A DNA stretch of 64,000 bases from Sulfitobacter brevis (GCF_900112755.1 NZ_FOMW01000012.1:1-64000), one strand, 5' to 3'. Counted from the stretch's first letter, positions 1 through 9,762 are shown. The notes: generated by a model not told the origin, from the letters alone. Program-made: numbers and translations.

Positions 1-259
1 GACGCTTGACGAAGGGTTTGACGTAAGCTGGCGGGATCAGACGCACTTCGTGGCCCAACTTGCCAATCTCACGGCCCCAGAAATGCGCGCCGCCGCACGC
101 TTCCATAGCAACCAAGCATCGCGGAAGTTGGCTGAAAAACGCCAGAACCTGCGTCCGCCGTAACTTCTTGCGCAAAACCGCGTGGCCTGCGCCGTCAGCT
201 CCATGCACTTGGAATACATTCTTCGCCAAATCGAGTCCGACCGTGATAATATCCGACAT
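1..259 (-). mobile_element. IS110-family transposase, 5' part (cut by window edge)
   Basis: This frame starts at an ATG at 259 with a GGAGAG ribosome-binding site just before it and stays open to the window edge, so only the N-terminal 86 or so residues are visible. It begins MSDIITVGLDLAKNVFQVHG, the DEDD-type RuvC-like N-terminus of IS110/IS1111 transposases (the Asp of GLDLAK is the first catalytic acid), followed by a VAMEACGG motif and a HEVRLIPP segment, both typical of the family. IS110 elements usually lack terminal inverted repeats, so the element boundary, probably between 260 and 350, cannot be placed. The C-terminal Ser-containing Tnp20 domain lies outside the window, so I cannot say whether the element is intact. 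Confidence 0.9.
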
Positions 260-353
260 GACCGCTCTCCTTTTTGTGGATCATTGCAGACCCACCTTGG
301 CACATCGATGCCGCCGGAGGGCGGTTACATCATCAAAGCCAAGTGACGACCAA

Positions 354-575
354 AAACGTGATAGTCGACGGCACGTCAGCTTTGTTGAAGCAAAAGCAAA
401 ACACGAAAGCTTTTTACGTAGTATTTTGATTGATCGCTATGCGGAGTTCTCCGCTTCTCGCAAGATTTCTTTATTCTTCGGTGTCATCATTGCATTAATA
501 GGATACATCTTATTTTTACTTCCGAGTTTCGATCTGATCGTCACTATAATTTACACATATTTCTCTATTGCATGA
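354..575 (+). pseudogene. AT-rich remnant coding for a C-terminal membrane segment
   Basis: The frame ending at the TGA at 573-575 codes for a basic stretch followed by FGVIIALIGYILFLLP and a second hydrophobic run. That makes one or two plausible membrane helices at the end of a protein. The region is clearly richer in A and T than its neighbours. The frame stays open leftward only by running antisense through the transposase, and no convincing start codon or ribosome-binding site is present in the unique part. It may be the 3' end of a gene broken by the IS insertion, or a short foreign ORF. No family was recognised and a chance ORF is possible. Confidence 0.25.
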
Positions 576-732
576 ATCTTGGTACACGTAGCCATCGCCG
601 GTTTACAACGTGTCTTCGTTGATAGTCCTACCGCCCCCCGCTCGGAACGGGCGCGGCTCTTGCGATGCTCTTGTATTCCGAACGCGCAGTCGTCTTTATA
701 GGAAGTCTCCTTAGAAAACCGGACCACACCCC

Positions 733-1134
733 ATGACCCCTGCCGCCGCCCAAGCCTTCCTCGACGAGAACTTCGCCCCTTGGGTCCGTGCGCTCGACAT
801 CACCGTGACGCAGGTCTCGCCCGAGCGTACCACCCTCACCATCCCGATCACCGATGCGCTCAACCGTACGGGCGGCATCGTTTCGGGCCAGGCGCTGACG
901 GCTTTGGCCGACACCGCGATGGTGCTCGCCATCGGCGGGTATGAAGGCGCGATGTCGCCTGTGGGCACGGTCACGCTCGACACCCAGTTCCTGCGCCCCG
1001 CCAGCGGCCACAACATCCGCGCCGAAGCGGAAGTCATGCGCGCAGGCCGCGGCATGGTTTTTACCCGCTGCACCCTGATTGCCGAGCCTTCGGGCAAGAC
1101 CGTGGCCCTCGCCACCGCAACCTTCGCGCGTTAA
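733..1134 (+). CDS. PaaI-type hotdog thioesterase
   Basis: A 133-residue single-domain protein of the usual size for PaaI/YbgC-like hotdog acyl-CoA thioesterases, which hydrolyse acyl-CoA thioesters in the cytoplasm. The hotdog central helix is visible as GGIVSGQALTALADTA (residues 47-62), with Asp60 at the position of the catalytic acid of PaaI. The His usually preceding the GG pair is replaced by Thr46, as in some subgroups. The strand VTLDTQFLRPA (80-90) is also typical. It stands alone on the plus strand, and only a weak ribosome-binding site precedes the ATG. The acyl substrate cannot be inferred. Confidence 0.8.
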   Translation: MTPAAAQAFLDENFAPWVRALDITVTQVSPERTTLTIPITDALNRTGGIVSGQALTALADTAMVLAIGGYEGAMSPVGTVTLDTQFLRPASGHNIRAEAEVMRAGRGMVFTRCTLIAEPSGKTVALATATFAR

Positions 1135-1217
1135 GCCTCGCGCAATAACCGCGACGTGATCGGCCCTTGCTCATTTCCCGCTTGATCTGGCCGGAACCAG
1201 CGGCCTAACTCATCGCT

Positions 1218-1895
1218 ATGATCCGAGCATTTTTCCTGCTGTTGTTGCTTGCCTCCTGCGGTCGCCCGCTGACGGAGCATGAGCGCGCGTTCCTTGCCAC
1301 AATTCACGGCGATACGCTGGATATGGATGCGGTGCGCCTGCATGACGGGGCGCCAACACGCTCGGTCACGTTTCAGCGCAAGGTGCGGCCCCGCACCACC
1401 TGCCGCGAGCTGATACTGCCGCCGCAGAAGGACGAAACAGTATCCACCAAGCCCGCCGCCATCGCGCTGTTCAACACGATCCTGTTCGATGAAAACTGGT
1501 ATCTTGATGATTACCTGCCGGATTACCCTGACAAAATCGGGCTCATCGCCTCGATGCTATTTGCCCATGAGCTAACCCATATCTGGCAGTGGCAGAACCG
1601 CAAGACCACCGGCTATTCCCCGATCCGCGCCGCATTGGAGCACGGCGGCGGGGCTGATCCTTATCTGTTTGAGATCAACACCTCACGGCGGTTCCTTGAT
1701 TTCGCCTATGAGCAGCAAGGCTCCATCGTCGAAGAGTTTGTCTGTTGTCGTGCCTTGGCCCCGACAGCGCCGCGCACGCAGCGCCTGCACGGGCTGATCT
1801 CGCAGGTTATGCCTGTCGCGCCCCTGACCGAAGCGCGGCAATCCGACGTGCGCCTGCCGTGGGACGGGGTTGAGCTGGAGAGCATCTGTCAGTGA
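1218..1895 (+). CDS. lipoprotein with HExxH metallopeptidase-like motif
   Basis: A 225-residue protein with a very short lipoprotein signal: Leu-rich helix, then lipobox L11-A-S-C14. The mature protein contains AHELTHIWQWQ (HELTH at residues 117-121), a textbook HExxH zinc-binding motif. Further on comes YEQQGSIVEEF, where a downstream Glu could act as third ligand. This arrangement recalls the HELTHVWQ/EQQAEIV pattern of the DUF4157-like domain seen in extracellular contractile injection system cores and Rhs-type proteins, but here on a free-standing lipoprotein. Four Cys besides the lipid anchor could form disulfides in the periplasm. Protease activity is inferred from the motif only. Confidence 0.7.
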   Translation: MIRAFFLLLLLASCGRPLTEHERAFLATIHGDTLDMDAVRLHDGAPTRSVTFQRKVRPRTTCRELILPPQKDETVSTKPAAIALFNTILFDENWYLDDYLPDYPDKIGLIASMLFAHELTHIWQWQNRKTTGYSPIRAALEHGGGADPYLFEINTSRRFLDFAYEQQGSIVEEFVCCRALAPTAPRTQRLHGLISQVMPVAPLTEARQSDVRLPWDGVELESICQ

Positions 1896-2007
1896 CGCCA
1901 TTCACTAAGTGCAGCGGCTGAAAAACAGCAGGAGGCCCCGATCCGGTCTTGCCGCTGCCCCGCCGCCGCGACATGATCCCGCACATCAGCCCGTGAGGAG
2001 AAACCGG

Positions 2008-2442
2008 ATGCACCATTACGCCCTGATCATGTTGATCGCCGGCATCGGAATTCCGGTCCTTGCTGCGCTGAATGCCGCCTTGGGGCGCACCATCGGCTCA
2101 CCCGCAGCAGCGGCGACAGTATTGTTTGTAATCGCTTTTTTCGCCAGTTTGATCGTCGCGTTGATCACGGGGCCACATGCCTTCGCACGCATGGGGATCG
2201 CACCGAAGCACTTGTTTCTGGCCGGACTTCTGGTGGCCTTTTACATCCTGTCGATCACCTTCATCGCCCCGCATTTCGGCATTGGAAATGCCGTATTTTT
2301 TGTTCTGCTCGGTCAGCTAATCAGCGCCGCAGCGATAGATCATTGGGGTCTGTTCGGTGCCAATGTCTCGCCACTGGGACTGGCACGTGCGGGCGGTATT
2401 ACCCTGATGGCGGCGGGCGTCTGGCTGACCCAGCAAGTTTGA
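2008..2442 (+). CDS. YdcZ/DUF606-type small DMT transporter
   Basis: A 144-residue very hydrophobic protein with about five membrane helices, matching in length and pattern the half-size DMT-superfamily YdcZ (DUF606) proteins, which are thought to work as dimers. The start at 2008 is chosen because GAGGAG precedes it at good spacing; an in-frame upstream extension to 1909 is proline/arginine-rich and looks non-coding. The end, with AGGITLMAAGVWL, is typical of the last helix of this family. It converges on the Ldh-type gene with four bases between the stops. The substrate is unknown. Confidence 0.75.
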   Translation: MHHYALIMLIAGIGIPVLAALNAALGRTIGSPAAAATVLFVIAFFASLIVALITGPHAFARMGIAPKHLFLAGLLVAFYILSITFIAPHFGIGNAVFFVLLGQLISAAAIDHWGLFGANVSPLGLARAGGITLMAAGVWLTQQV

Positions 2443-2446
2443 CGGG

Positions 2447-3424
2447 TTAGCGCGCCAGCCGGTTGACCAGCTCCCACAGGGCATCAGGCACGTCCACCAC
2501 TTCAGCCTCGCGCCGGTTTTGTCCAGGCATCCGCGCAGCTTCGTCAAAGCTGGCGGTCACGGCGAGCTGCGCCAGACGGTTGGCGAAATCTGGGGAAACC
2601 GACGGATCGATGAGAATGTAATACTGGCCCAGATCATGCGGCGGGCCGTCGGGCGCTTTCAGCGGGTTTACGTCGCGCGATAGCACACTACCGGTCATCC
2701 CGGCGGCCAGAAGTTCGGCCATTAGGCCAAAGCCCCAGCCCTTATAGCCTCCCATCGAAACCAGCGAGCCTTCCAACGCGGCTTGCGGGTCCGTGGTCGG
2801 GTTGCCCTCTGCGTCCAGCGCCCAGCCTTCGGGAATGCGCTCGCCCGCGGCCTTGGCCATGGTGATTTTGCCTAAAGCGACGGTCGTGGTGGATTGATCA
2901 AAGTGCATGGCGATGCCGCCCTTCCCGTCTGCCACGGAAAAGGCAATCGGGTTGGTGCCGATCACGCGGGTCTTGCCGCCGGGGGCTGCGACAATTGGTG
3001 ATGCATTGGTGAACCCCATGCCGATCAAGCCTGCCGCCGCAATCTGTTCGGTGAAATAACCCAGCGAGGTGCAGGTATGGGCATGTGCCACGGCAAGCGT
3101 CGCGATACCGGTCTGGCGTGCCGCCTCCAGCGCCGCAGGAAGCCCGTAGGAAAAGGCAGGTTGGGCAAAACCAAAACCTGCATCCACATGCACCGCCCCC
3201 GCCCGCAGCGCCGTCACCACAGGCAAAACCTTACCATTGACCCGCCCGGACAACAGTTGCTGACAATAGCTTTCGACGTAGTATAGACCGCAAATGCGGT
3301 TGCCAAAGGCCTCGGCCCGCGCCACGGCGAGCGCTACTTCTGAGGCCTGAAAAGCATCGGCCCCATGCAGCATCAACGCCGATTGGGTGATCCCCGAAAT
3401 GTCCTTTAGTGTAACGTCAACCAC
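2447..3424 (-). CDS. Ldh/YlbC-family NAD(P)-dependent oxidoreductase
   Basis: A 325-residue member of the malate/L-lactate dehydrogenase (Ldh_2) family, which uses a fold unrelated to Rossmann dehydrogenases and reduces 2-oxo or cyclic imino acids. Family features are the VDAGFGFAQPA segment, a catalytic-region AHAHTCTSLGYFTE, IGTNPIAFSV, and the GGYKGWGFGLMAELLAAGMTG core near residue 230. Known members include ureidoglycolate dehydrogenase, 2,3-diketo-L-gulonate reductase and delta1-piperideine-2-carboxylate reductase (DpkA). The active-site region reads HAHTCT rather than the common NSHHFG, which fits the DpkA side of the family, but specificity remains open. Confidence 0.8.
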   Translation of the reverse strand: MVDVTLKDISGITQSALMLHGADAFQASEVALAVARAEAFGNRICGLYYVESYCQQLLSGRVNGKVLPVVTALRAGAVHVDAGFGFAQPAFSYGLPAALEAARQTGIATLAVAHAHTCTSLGYFTEQIAAAGLIGMGFTNASPIVAAPGGKTRVIGTNPIAFSVADGKGGIAMHFDQSTTTVALGKITMAKAAGERIPEGWALDAEGNPTTDPQAALEGSLVSMGGYKGWGFGLMAELLAAGMTGSVLSRDVNPLKAPDGPPHDLGQYYILIDPSVSPDFANRLAQLAVTASFDEAARMPGQNRREAEVVDVPDALWELVNRLAR

Positions 3425-3509
3425 GCCCGCCCTCCGCTTTGGCCCGCCGGATCAGCGGCGAAAGTCAAGTCTGGAAGACCGCAAGCCCCTGCGTCAAGCA
3501 CAACTGCGT

Positions 3510-4193
3510 CTAAAGCGGCACCAAAACGCCCGCTTCCATGCGCACCTGACGGTCCATACGGGCAGCCAGTTCGAGGTTATGCGTAGCGATCACCGCCGCC
3601 AGCCCTGTGTCACGCACAAGCTCCATCAGCGCGCCAAACACCTGATCCGAAGTGGTGGGATCAAGGTTGCCGGTCGGCTCGTCTGCCAGCAGCAAGCGCG
3701 GGCCATTGGCCAAGGCACGGCAGAAGGCGACCCGCTGCTGTTCGCCGCCCGACAAAGCAGCAGGCCGGTGGCCCGCACGCCCAGCAATGCCCACTACAGA
3801 GAGCAATTTATGCGCCCGCTCGGCGGCATCCGCTTTGCTGGTGCCATTGGCAAGCTGCGGTAGGATCACATTTTCCGCCGCCGTGAATTCCGGCAGCAAG
3901 TGGTGGAATTGATAGATAAAGCCGACATCATTGCGCCGCATCCGCGTACGCTTGCGATCGGATTGCCCAGTCATGTCTGCGCCATCAATCTCGACTGTTC
4001 CGCTGTCAGGCGTGTCCAGCAGTCCTGCGATATGCAGCAGCGTGGATTTGCCAGCGCCGGAGGGTGCCACCAGCGCCACCACCTCGCCCGCCGCGACCTC
4101 AAAATCAACACCGCGCAGCACCGCGACTTCGTTCACCGCACCGGGATTGTAGGATTTGGTGATGCCGCTCAGGCGCAATACCGGGTTATTCAT
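3510..4193 (-). CDS. lolD: lipoprotein-releasing ABC transporter ATPase LolD
   Basis: A 227-residue ABC ATPase with Walker [10 protein letters not shown] (43-51), Q-loop Gln95 in [16 protein letters not shown], signature LSGGEQQR (147-154), Walker B LLLADEP (167-173) and switch His205. The ENV-LP segment and GLLDTPDSG belong to the LolD/MacB/FtsE branch. It overlaps the permease gene upstream by eight bases, so the pair is one transcript and probably one complex that extracts outer-membrane lipoproteins from the inner membrane. The first Walker A residue is Ala rather than Gly; from memory this is usual in alphaproteobacterial LolD. Confidence 0.92.
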   Translation of the reverse strand: MNNPVLRLSGITKSYNPGAVNEVAVLRGVDFEVAAGEVVALVAPSGAGKSTLLHIAGLLDTPDSGTVEIDGADMTGQSDRKRTRMRRNDVGFIYQFHHLLPEFTAAENVILPQLANGTSKADAAERAHKLLSVVGIAGRAGHRPAALSGGEQQRVAFCRALANGPRLLLADEPTGNLDPTTSDQVFGALMELVRDTGLAAVIATHNLELAARMDRQVRMEAGVLVPL

Positions 4194-5481
4194 AACGCAA
4201 CGCCTCTACGGGGTTCATCCGTGCCGCGCGGCGGGCCGGAAAGATCGTGACGACAAAGGACAACCCGAGCGACAGCGCCACTGCAGAAAGCACATCGTTG
4301 AGCTGCAATTTGGCTGGCAAGAAATAGATGCCCCGCACCGAAGCATCCCATGCCGTACCCCCGCTGAGGTAATTTACGAAGGCAAAAACATGGTCGACAT
4401 ATAGCGCAAACAGAACGCCAAAGATGACCCCCAGCGCCGTGCCGATGATACCGGTAAACGCGCCACAAATGAAGAATATCCGCAACACCGAACCTTCGGT
4501 CAGCCCCATAGTGCGCAAGATCCCGATGTCGCGGCCCTTGTTTTTCACCAGCATGATCAACCCCGAGACAATGTTCATCGCCGCAATCAACACCAGCACC
4601 GACAGGATCACAAACATCACCCGATCCTCGATATCCAGCGCGTTCAGGAAGGAACCGGAGGCATCACGCCAAGTCCAGATCTGGCTGCGATCCCCTGCGG
4701 CCTGCATCAAGGCAGGGGCCAGTAGGTCAACGGCTTCGGGTTCCTCGACCATAACTTCGATTTCGTCGACGACGTCTTCTTTGTTAAAAAACGATTGCGC
4801 CTCGGCCAGCGGCAGATAGGCGCGGGTGCGGTCGATGTCATAACGCCCTGCCGAGAAAATATAGACAACCTCATAGCCGTTGACGCGCGGGCTGGTGCCA
4901 AAGGCGGTTTTCACGCCGTTGGGCGAGATCAGCCGGATAAAATCACCGACTTCGACCCCAAGCGTGCCCGCGACTCCGATGCCGATCGCGATGCCTTCTT
5001 CCAAACGGTTAATGTCACCGCTCGCATCCTCGGACGCGGCGATACGCGGGATCGTCTTGAGGTTCTCCAGCGAGATGCCATAAACCTCGACGCCCGCATT
5101 CGCCGCCCCTTGGTTGGCCATGACCTGCCCGCGCACCACAGGCGCCGCACGGGTCACACCCGCCACACCTGCAACCGCCTCGGCCATCGCGTCATAGTCG
5201 CGGATCGAGCGGTCGATGGTGCCGTTCAGGCTGACCTCGCCCAATTGGAAAATGGTGACATGGGCATTCGCGCCTAAAATCGTATCGACAAACTCGGCCC
5301 GAAAGCCTGACCGCACCGCCAGCGTCGCGATCAGGGCAAAGACCGCAAGCGTGATGCCGATCAAACTGATCCAGGTCATTACACTGACGCCGCCCTCGGC
5401 ACGGCGCGCCCGCAGATACCGCCACGCGATCATCCACTCGAAAGCCGCAAAAGGCATCGTGCGATTTTGTTTGTCTGCCAT
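4186..5481 (-). CDS. lipoprotein-releasing ABC permease (LolC/E type)
   Basis: A 431-residue inner-membrane permease with one N-terminal helix (about 37-62), a large periplasmic MacB_PCD-like domain (about 63-285) and three C-terminal helices of the FtsX domain, the typical 4-TM architecture of LolC, LolE and LolF. The start [14 protein letters not shown] is a hallmark of this family. Only one permease gene accompanies lolD here, as in many alphaproteobacteria, so the transporter may use a homodimeric hybrid (LolF-like) subunit rather than a LolC-LolE heterodimer. The downstream lolD overlaps its end. Confidence 0.92.
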   Translation of the reverse strand: MADKQNRTMPFAAFEWMIAWRYLRARRAEGGVSVMTWISLIGITLAVFALIATLAVRSGFRAEFVDTILGANAHVTIFQLGEVSLNGTIDRSIRDYDAMAEAVAGVAGVTRAAPVVRGQVMANQGAANAGVEVYGISLENLKTIPRIAASEDASGDINRLEEGIAIGIGVAGTLGVEVGDFIRLISPNGVKTAFGTSPRVNGYEVVYIFSAGRYDIDRTRAYLPLAEAQSFFNKEDVVDEIEVMVEEPEAVDLLAPALMQAAGDRSQIWTWRDASGSFLNALDIEDRVMFVILSVLVLIAAMNIVSGLIMLVKNKGRDIGILRTMGLTEGSVLRIFFICGAFTGIIGTALGVIFGVLFALYVDHVFAFVNYLSGGTAWDASVRGIYFLPAKLQLNDVLSAVALSLGLSFVVTIFPARRAARMNPVEALRYE

Positions 5482-5553
5482 TTTGGACGGCTCCTGAAAG
5501 GGGCGGTGCCCTGCGGTTTAAACGCCGCAGAGGCACCGTATCTTAGCGGCTTT

Positions 5554-6894
5554 TCAGACCAGCTTGGCGTAAATCTGCGCGATCCGCTCCACTGCCTGCT
5601 CGGGCGGCATCTCTTCGCTCTCGCCGGTGCGGCGCGAGGTCAGTTCAACCACACCATTTTTCAGACCACGCGGCCCAACAGTGATGCGCCACGGCAAGCC
5701 GATCAGGTCCATCGTGGCGAACTTGCCGCCTGCCCGCTCATTGCGGTCATCATAAAGCGGATCAAGGCCCAGCGCTTTGAGAGAAGCATAAAGCGCTTCA
5801 CAGGCCGCATCGGCCTCTTCGTCCCCCTGCTTGAGGTTCACGATACCGGCATGGAACGGCGTGACGCCTTCCGGCCAGATGATGCCCTTATCGTCATGAC
5901 TGGCTTCGATAATCGCGCCCACCAAGCGGCTGACGCCAATACCGTGGCTGCCCATATGCACCGGAACAGGTTTGCCATCCGGCCCCTGTACTTTCGCGCC
6001 CATCGGCTCGGAATATTTGGTCCCGAAATAGAAAATCTGGCCAACTTCGATGCCGCGCGCCGTGCGACGGCGATCTTCGGGCACAGCGTCAAAAAGTGCC
6101 GCGTCATGGGTTTCGTCGGTGCGGGCATAGCGTGATGTGAACTCCTCCAACACCGCCGCACAGGCCGCATGGTCATTCACGTCAATCTCGCGATCGCCAA
6201 AGGTCAGATCGGTGATCTCGCTATCATAGAAAACCTCCGACTCGCCGGTGTCGGCCAGCACAAGGAACTCATGCGTGTCATCGCCGCCAATCGGGCCACT
6301 ATCCGCCCGCATCGGGATCGCCTGAAGGCCCATCCGCTCATAGGTCCGCAAATAGCTCACCAGATGGCGGTTATAGGCATGCAGCGCGTCTTCTTTGGTC
6401 AGGTCAAAGTTATACCCGTCCTTCATCAGGAACTCGCGGCCGCGCATCACGCCGAACCGTGGCCGCACTTCATCGCGGAATTTCCACTGCACGTGGTACA
6501 ACGTCAGCGGCAGATCCTTGTAGGACCCGACATGGCTGCGGAAAATATCCGTGATTAATTCTTCGTTGGTCGGCCCATAAAGCAAGTCGCGCCCCTGCCG
6601 ATCCTTGATCCGCAGCATCTCATCGCCATAATCGTCATAGCGCCCGCTTTCGCGCCACAGGTCCGCCGATTGCAAGGTAGGCATCAACATCGGCATATGG
6701 CCAACCCGCTGCTGCTCCTGATGCACGATCTCTTCGAGATTGCGCAGCACCTTAAAGCCCAGCGGCAACCACGAATAAATGCCCGCTGCCGATTGTTTGA
6801 TCATGCCCGCCCGCAGCATCAGCCGGTGGCTGACAATCTGCGCCTCGGCAGGGTTTTCCTTCAAAACGGGCAGAAAATAACGGCTCAGACGCAT
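5554..6894 (-). CDS. proS: proline--tRNA ligase, short alphaproteobacterial form
   Basis: A 446-residue class II aminoacyl-tRNA synthetase that charges tRNA-Pro. Motifs include [21 protein letters not shown] near the start, motif 2 [21 protein letters not shown] in the middle, motif 3 [16 protein letters not shown], and a C-terminal HGTP anticodon-binding domain. It lacks the roughly 180-residue INS editing domain found in E. coli ProS, the known short bacterial form in alphaproteobacteria. It lies 72 bases upstream of the lol genes on the same strand, an order seen in related genomes, and may be co-transcribed with them. Confidence 0.96.
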   Translation of the reverse strand: MRLSRYFLPVLKENPAEAQIVSHRLMLRAGMIKQSAAGIYSWLPLGFKVLRNLEEIVHQEQQRVGHMPMLMPTLQSADLWRESGRYDDYGDEMLRIKDRQGRDLLYGPTNEELITDIFRSHVGSYKDLPLTLYHVQWKFRDEVRPRFGVMRGREFLMKDGYNFDLTKEDALHAYNRHLVSYLRTYERMGLQAIPMRADSGPIGGDDTHEFLVLADTGESEVFYDSEITDLTFGDREIDVNDHAACAAVLEEFTSRYARTDETHDAALFDAVPEDRRRTARGIEVGQIFYFGTKYSEPMGAKVQGPDGKPVPVHMGSHGIGVSRLVGAIIEASHDDKGIIWPEGVTPFHAGIVNLKQGDEEADAACEALYASLKALGLDPLYDDRNERAGGKFATMDLIGLPWRITVGPRGLKNGVVELTSRRTGESEEMPPEQAVERIAQIYAKLV

Positions 6895-6994
6895 GGCGGC
6901 GCTCCTTGGAACATGATTGCGCCTTGCCTAATTCAAAGCCCCGCCTGACACAATCACCAAGAAAGAGGCTACGCCGCCGCCACCCTCGCGCCCG

Positions 6995-7050
6995 CCCCCT
7001 TTCAGTTGGCCAAATAAACTCCGGGGGTCCGGGGGCAGCGCCCCTGGCCG
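6995..7050. repeat. GC-rich palindromic intergenic element, probable terminator/REP-like
   Basis: Just downstream of pepT (minus strand) lies a block read on the minus strand as GGGGCGCTGCCCCC, then GGACCCCCGGAG, then TTTATTTGGCCAA. From memory, closely similar CCCCGGACCCCCGGAGTATTTT-type blocks recur after many Rhodobacteraceae genes, where they act as terminator-like or REP-like elements. The hairpin followed by a T-rich stretch fits a termination role. Copy number in this genome cannot be tested from one window. Confidence 0.45.
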
Positions 7051-7051
7051 G

Positions 7052-8293
7052 TCAGCCCCGCGCGCTCCTCTGGGCAAGCGCTAAGGCGACCTTGGTTGCC
7101 ACAGCCATATCCTGCACCGAAATCCACTCGAGCGGTCCGTGTATCTCTTGCATGCCGGTAAAGATATTCGGGCACGGCACGCCCATCTCGGTCAGCCGCG
7201 ATCCATCAGTACCACCACGGATTGGCACGCTCACCGGCTCAATCCCGACCGCGCGCACTGCATCACGCACCAGCTCAACCGGCGTCATGTCCTTCTCCAG
7301 CCAATAGCGCATATTGCGGTACTGCGGCACGATCTCGCAGGAAATCTGCGCGCGCGGCTCGGTCAATGCGACAGCATCACAGACCTGACGCAGCAAATTA
7401 CCCTTCGCCGCCAACCCATCGAGTTCGAAATCACGCAAGATAAGATGGATTTCCACTTTCGAGGAACCACCACTGATCTCGCCCACATGAATAAACCCTT
7501 GCGTGCCTTGCGTCGTGTCCGGCGTCAGGGTCGTCTGAGGCAGCATCATCACGACCTTTGCCGCCAAATGCAGCGCGTTGACCATCTTGCCTTTGGCATA
7601 CCCCGGATGGGCCGACACACCAACGATCCGCACCAATGCCCCATCCGCTGAGAAGGTCTCGAACTCGATCTCGCCGGGCTTGCCTCCATCGAAAGTGTAG
7701 GCGAATGCCGCCCCCAGGTCGTCAGGCAACCGCGCATCGACGCCGCGCCCGATCTCCTCGTCCGGGGTAAATGCCAGCCGGATCTTCCCGTGAGGGATGT
7801 CAGGATTCTCGATGAGGTGCCGCGCGGCGGTCATCACGATCGCCACGCCAGCTTTGTCGTCACCGCCCAGCAAGGTTGTGCCGCTCGCCGTCACGATGTC
7901 ATGCCCAACGCAGACCTCCAGATGCGGCGAATTTTCCGGTGACAGTTTTAAATCAGGCGCATCGGCGAAGGTGATGTCACCACCATTATAGCCGCGGTGC
8001 ACGACGGGTTTCACCCCAGTCGCATTAAACTGCGGCGCCGTATCCACATGCGCCAGCCAGCCCATCACTGGCGCATCTTCGACGGTGGCGGGTACGGTGG
8101 CCAATACGGCACCGTAATCGGTCAGCAACACATCCGCCGCCCCCATCGCGGTTAACTCCTCCATCAACATCCGCGACATATTCAACTGGATGTCCGTGCT
8201 CGGGGAGGTCGGGCTCGCGGCATCGCTCTGGCTGTCGACGCCCGCATAGCGCACCAAGCGCTCTTCCAGTTCTGTATCAAATTCTGTGCGCAT
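7052..8293 (-). CDS. pepT: peptidase T (M20 tripeptidase)
   Basis: A 413-residue cytosolic M20B zinc aminopeptidase that removes N-terminal residues from tripeptides. Metal ligands are recognisable: AHVDTAP (His), GGDDKAG (bridging Asp), TPDEEIGRG (general-base Glu and ligand Glu), FDGG (Asp) and the late TGMQEIHG (His). The dimerisation lid sits in the middle around VGVSAHPGYAKGKMVNA, a PepT signature. The start at 8293 is preferred over 8317 because GGAAGGGG lies about seven bases before it. It is divergent from the FAD oxidoreductase and is followed by a GC-rich palindrome. Confidence 0.93.
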   Translation of the reverse strand: MRTEFDTELEERLVRYAGVDSQSDAASPTSPSTDIQLNMSRMLMEELTAMGAADVLLTDYGAVLATVPATVEDAPVMGWLAHVDTAPQFNATGVKPVVHRGYNGGDITFADAPDLKLSPENSPHLEVCVGHDIVTASGTTLLGGDDKAGVAIVMTAARHLIENPDIPHGKIRLAFTPDEEIGRGVDARLPDDLGAAFAYTFDGGKPGEIEFETFSADGALVRIVGVSAHPGYAKGKMVNALHLAAKVVMMLPQTTLTPDTTQGTQGFIHVGEISGGSSKVEIHLILRDFELDGLAAKGNLLRQVCDAVALTEPRAQISCEIVPQYRNMRYWLEKDMTPVELVRDAVRAVGIEPVSVPIRGGTDGSRLTEMGVPCPNIFTGMQEIHGPLEWISVQDMAVATKVALALAQRSARG

Positions 8294-8397
8294 GATGGCC
8301 CCTTCCATTTTTCCCAAAGGAAGACCGGCGCCGCGGCACTGTCAAGCGGCGCAAGATGGTGATTGACCACCCGCCTGCATCGGATTGTATGGGAGCC

Positions 8398-9762
8398 ATG
8401 ACACAACACATCCAAGAACCCGCCCGCAGCACTCCCGTTATCCATGAAACTGGCGTGCTGGTGATCGGCTCCGGCCCCGGGGGGTTGGCCGCTGCCCTTG
8501 CCGCCGCACGCGCGGGCGCTGATGTCACCCTGCTTGATCGTTTCGGCTGTTTTGGCGGGAATATTACGGTTGTAGGGGTCGAAGGCTTTGCATGGTACCG
8601 CCACGAAGCCACAGTTGAAGCAGGCGGCATCGGCTGGGAGTTTGAGCAACGCGCCAAGGCCATGGGTGCCGCCTCGCCCGAGTCGCAGTCGCTAAGCTAT
8701 GAACTGGACAGCGAGGGGTTCAAGCTGGTCGCCGACCGCTTGGTGGAGGAAGCGGGCATCCACCCGATGCTGCACCGCCAGTTCGTCGCCCCGATCATGG
8801 ATGGCCATACCATCAAAGGCGTGATTGTCGAATCGAAAGCAGGCCGCGAGGCAATCTTGGCAAAGATCGTTATCGACGCCACCGGAGACGCCGATGTGGC
8901 CCAACGCGCCGGTGCTGCGACGATCAAAACGCCCGTGGAAGAGATGCAGGCGGCATCGGTGATGTTTCATATTGCGGGCGTCGATAAGGCCGCCTTCATG
9001 GCGGGCGTCAAAGCCGATCCGCAAACCTATGCCAACTGGTCCACCGGTGAATGGGTGGTAGAGACCGATGGCAAAGAAGACGCCATGTTCTCACCCTTTC
9101 TCGCCAAACCGTTTGCCCAGGCGATCCGGGACGGGGTGATGCCCGCCAACCTCAACACCATTGGCGGCACTTGGGGTGCGGTGCATGACAGCGGCGAGAT
9201 GACCTATATGAACCTCGTGCACCTCGCCGGATGCGATGGCACCGATCCCGATAGCATGACCCGTTTCGAGATCGAAGGCCGCGTGCAAGCGATGCACGCC
9301 ATCGACGCGCTCAAAACCTATACGCCAGGCTGCGCCACGGCACGGCTAAGCAATTTCGGCATGAGCATCGGCATCCGTGACACCCGCAAGATCGACGCAG
9401 TTTATAACATGACCGAAGCGGACGTACGCGGCGAAGCCCGTTTCGACGACAGCATCGGTATCTACCCCGAATTCATCGACGGCTACGGCGTGCTGATCAT
9501 CCCCACCACAGGACGTTACATGCACATCCCTTACCGCGCGATGTTGCCCAAAGGCGTGCGCAATCTCTTGGTGACGGGCCGCGCCATCGGTGGTGACAAA
9601 ATCGCCCATGCCGCGACGCGCAACATGGCCTGCTGTGCAGTGGCGGGCCAAGGCGCGGGCGTTGCAGCCGCACTTGCGCTGGCCCAAGGCATTTCGCCCG
9701 ACCGCGTCGATATCACTGCCGTGCAAGCGGTTTTGCGCGCCCAAAACGTGCGCCTTCACTAG
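8398..9762 (+). CDS. FAD-dependent oxidoreductase (FAD_oxidored family)
   Basis: A 454-residue flavoprotein with an N-terminal dinucleotide-binding motif VLVIGSGPGGLAAALAAARAGA followed by LLDRFGCFGGN, a second FAD motif IDATGDADVAQRAGA in the middle, and a C-terminal NLLVTGRAIGGDKIAHAATRNMACCAVAGQGAG block. This set of motifs marks the FAD_oxidored group, where many members are annotated as putative xanthan lyase-like or fumarate reductase-like flavoproteins with unproven substrates. The likely start is the ATG at 8398; an ATG at 8389 is possible. It is divergent from pepT with about 105 bases between the two starts. Confidence 0.8.
   Translation: MTQHIQEPARSTPVIHETGVLVIGSGPGGLAAALAAARAGADVTLLDRFGCFGGNITVVGVEGFAWYRHEATVEAGGIGWEFEQRAKAMGAASPESQSLSYELDSEGFKLVADRLVEEAGIHPMLHRQFVAPIMDGHTIKGVIVESKAGREAILAKIVIDATGDADVAQRAGAATIKTPVEEMQAASVMFHIAGVDKAAFMAGVKADPQTYANWSTGEWVVETDGKEDAMFSPFLAKPFAQAIRDGVMPANLNTIGGTWGAVHDSGEMTYMNLVHLAGCDGTDPDSMTRFEIEGRVQAMHAIDALKTYTPGCATARLSNFGMSIGIRDTRKIDAVYNMTEADVRGEARFDDSIGIYPEFIDGYGVLIIPTTGRYMHIPYRAMLPKGVRNLLVTGRAIGGDKIAHAATRNMACCAVAGQGAGVAAALALAQGISPDRVDITAVQAVLRAQNVRLH

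Noticed and set aside
43..303. 88-residue minus-strand ORF at the left edge as a separate gene
   Set aside because: It is out of frame with the IS110 transposase start at 259, which explains the region.
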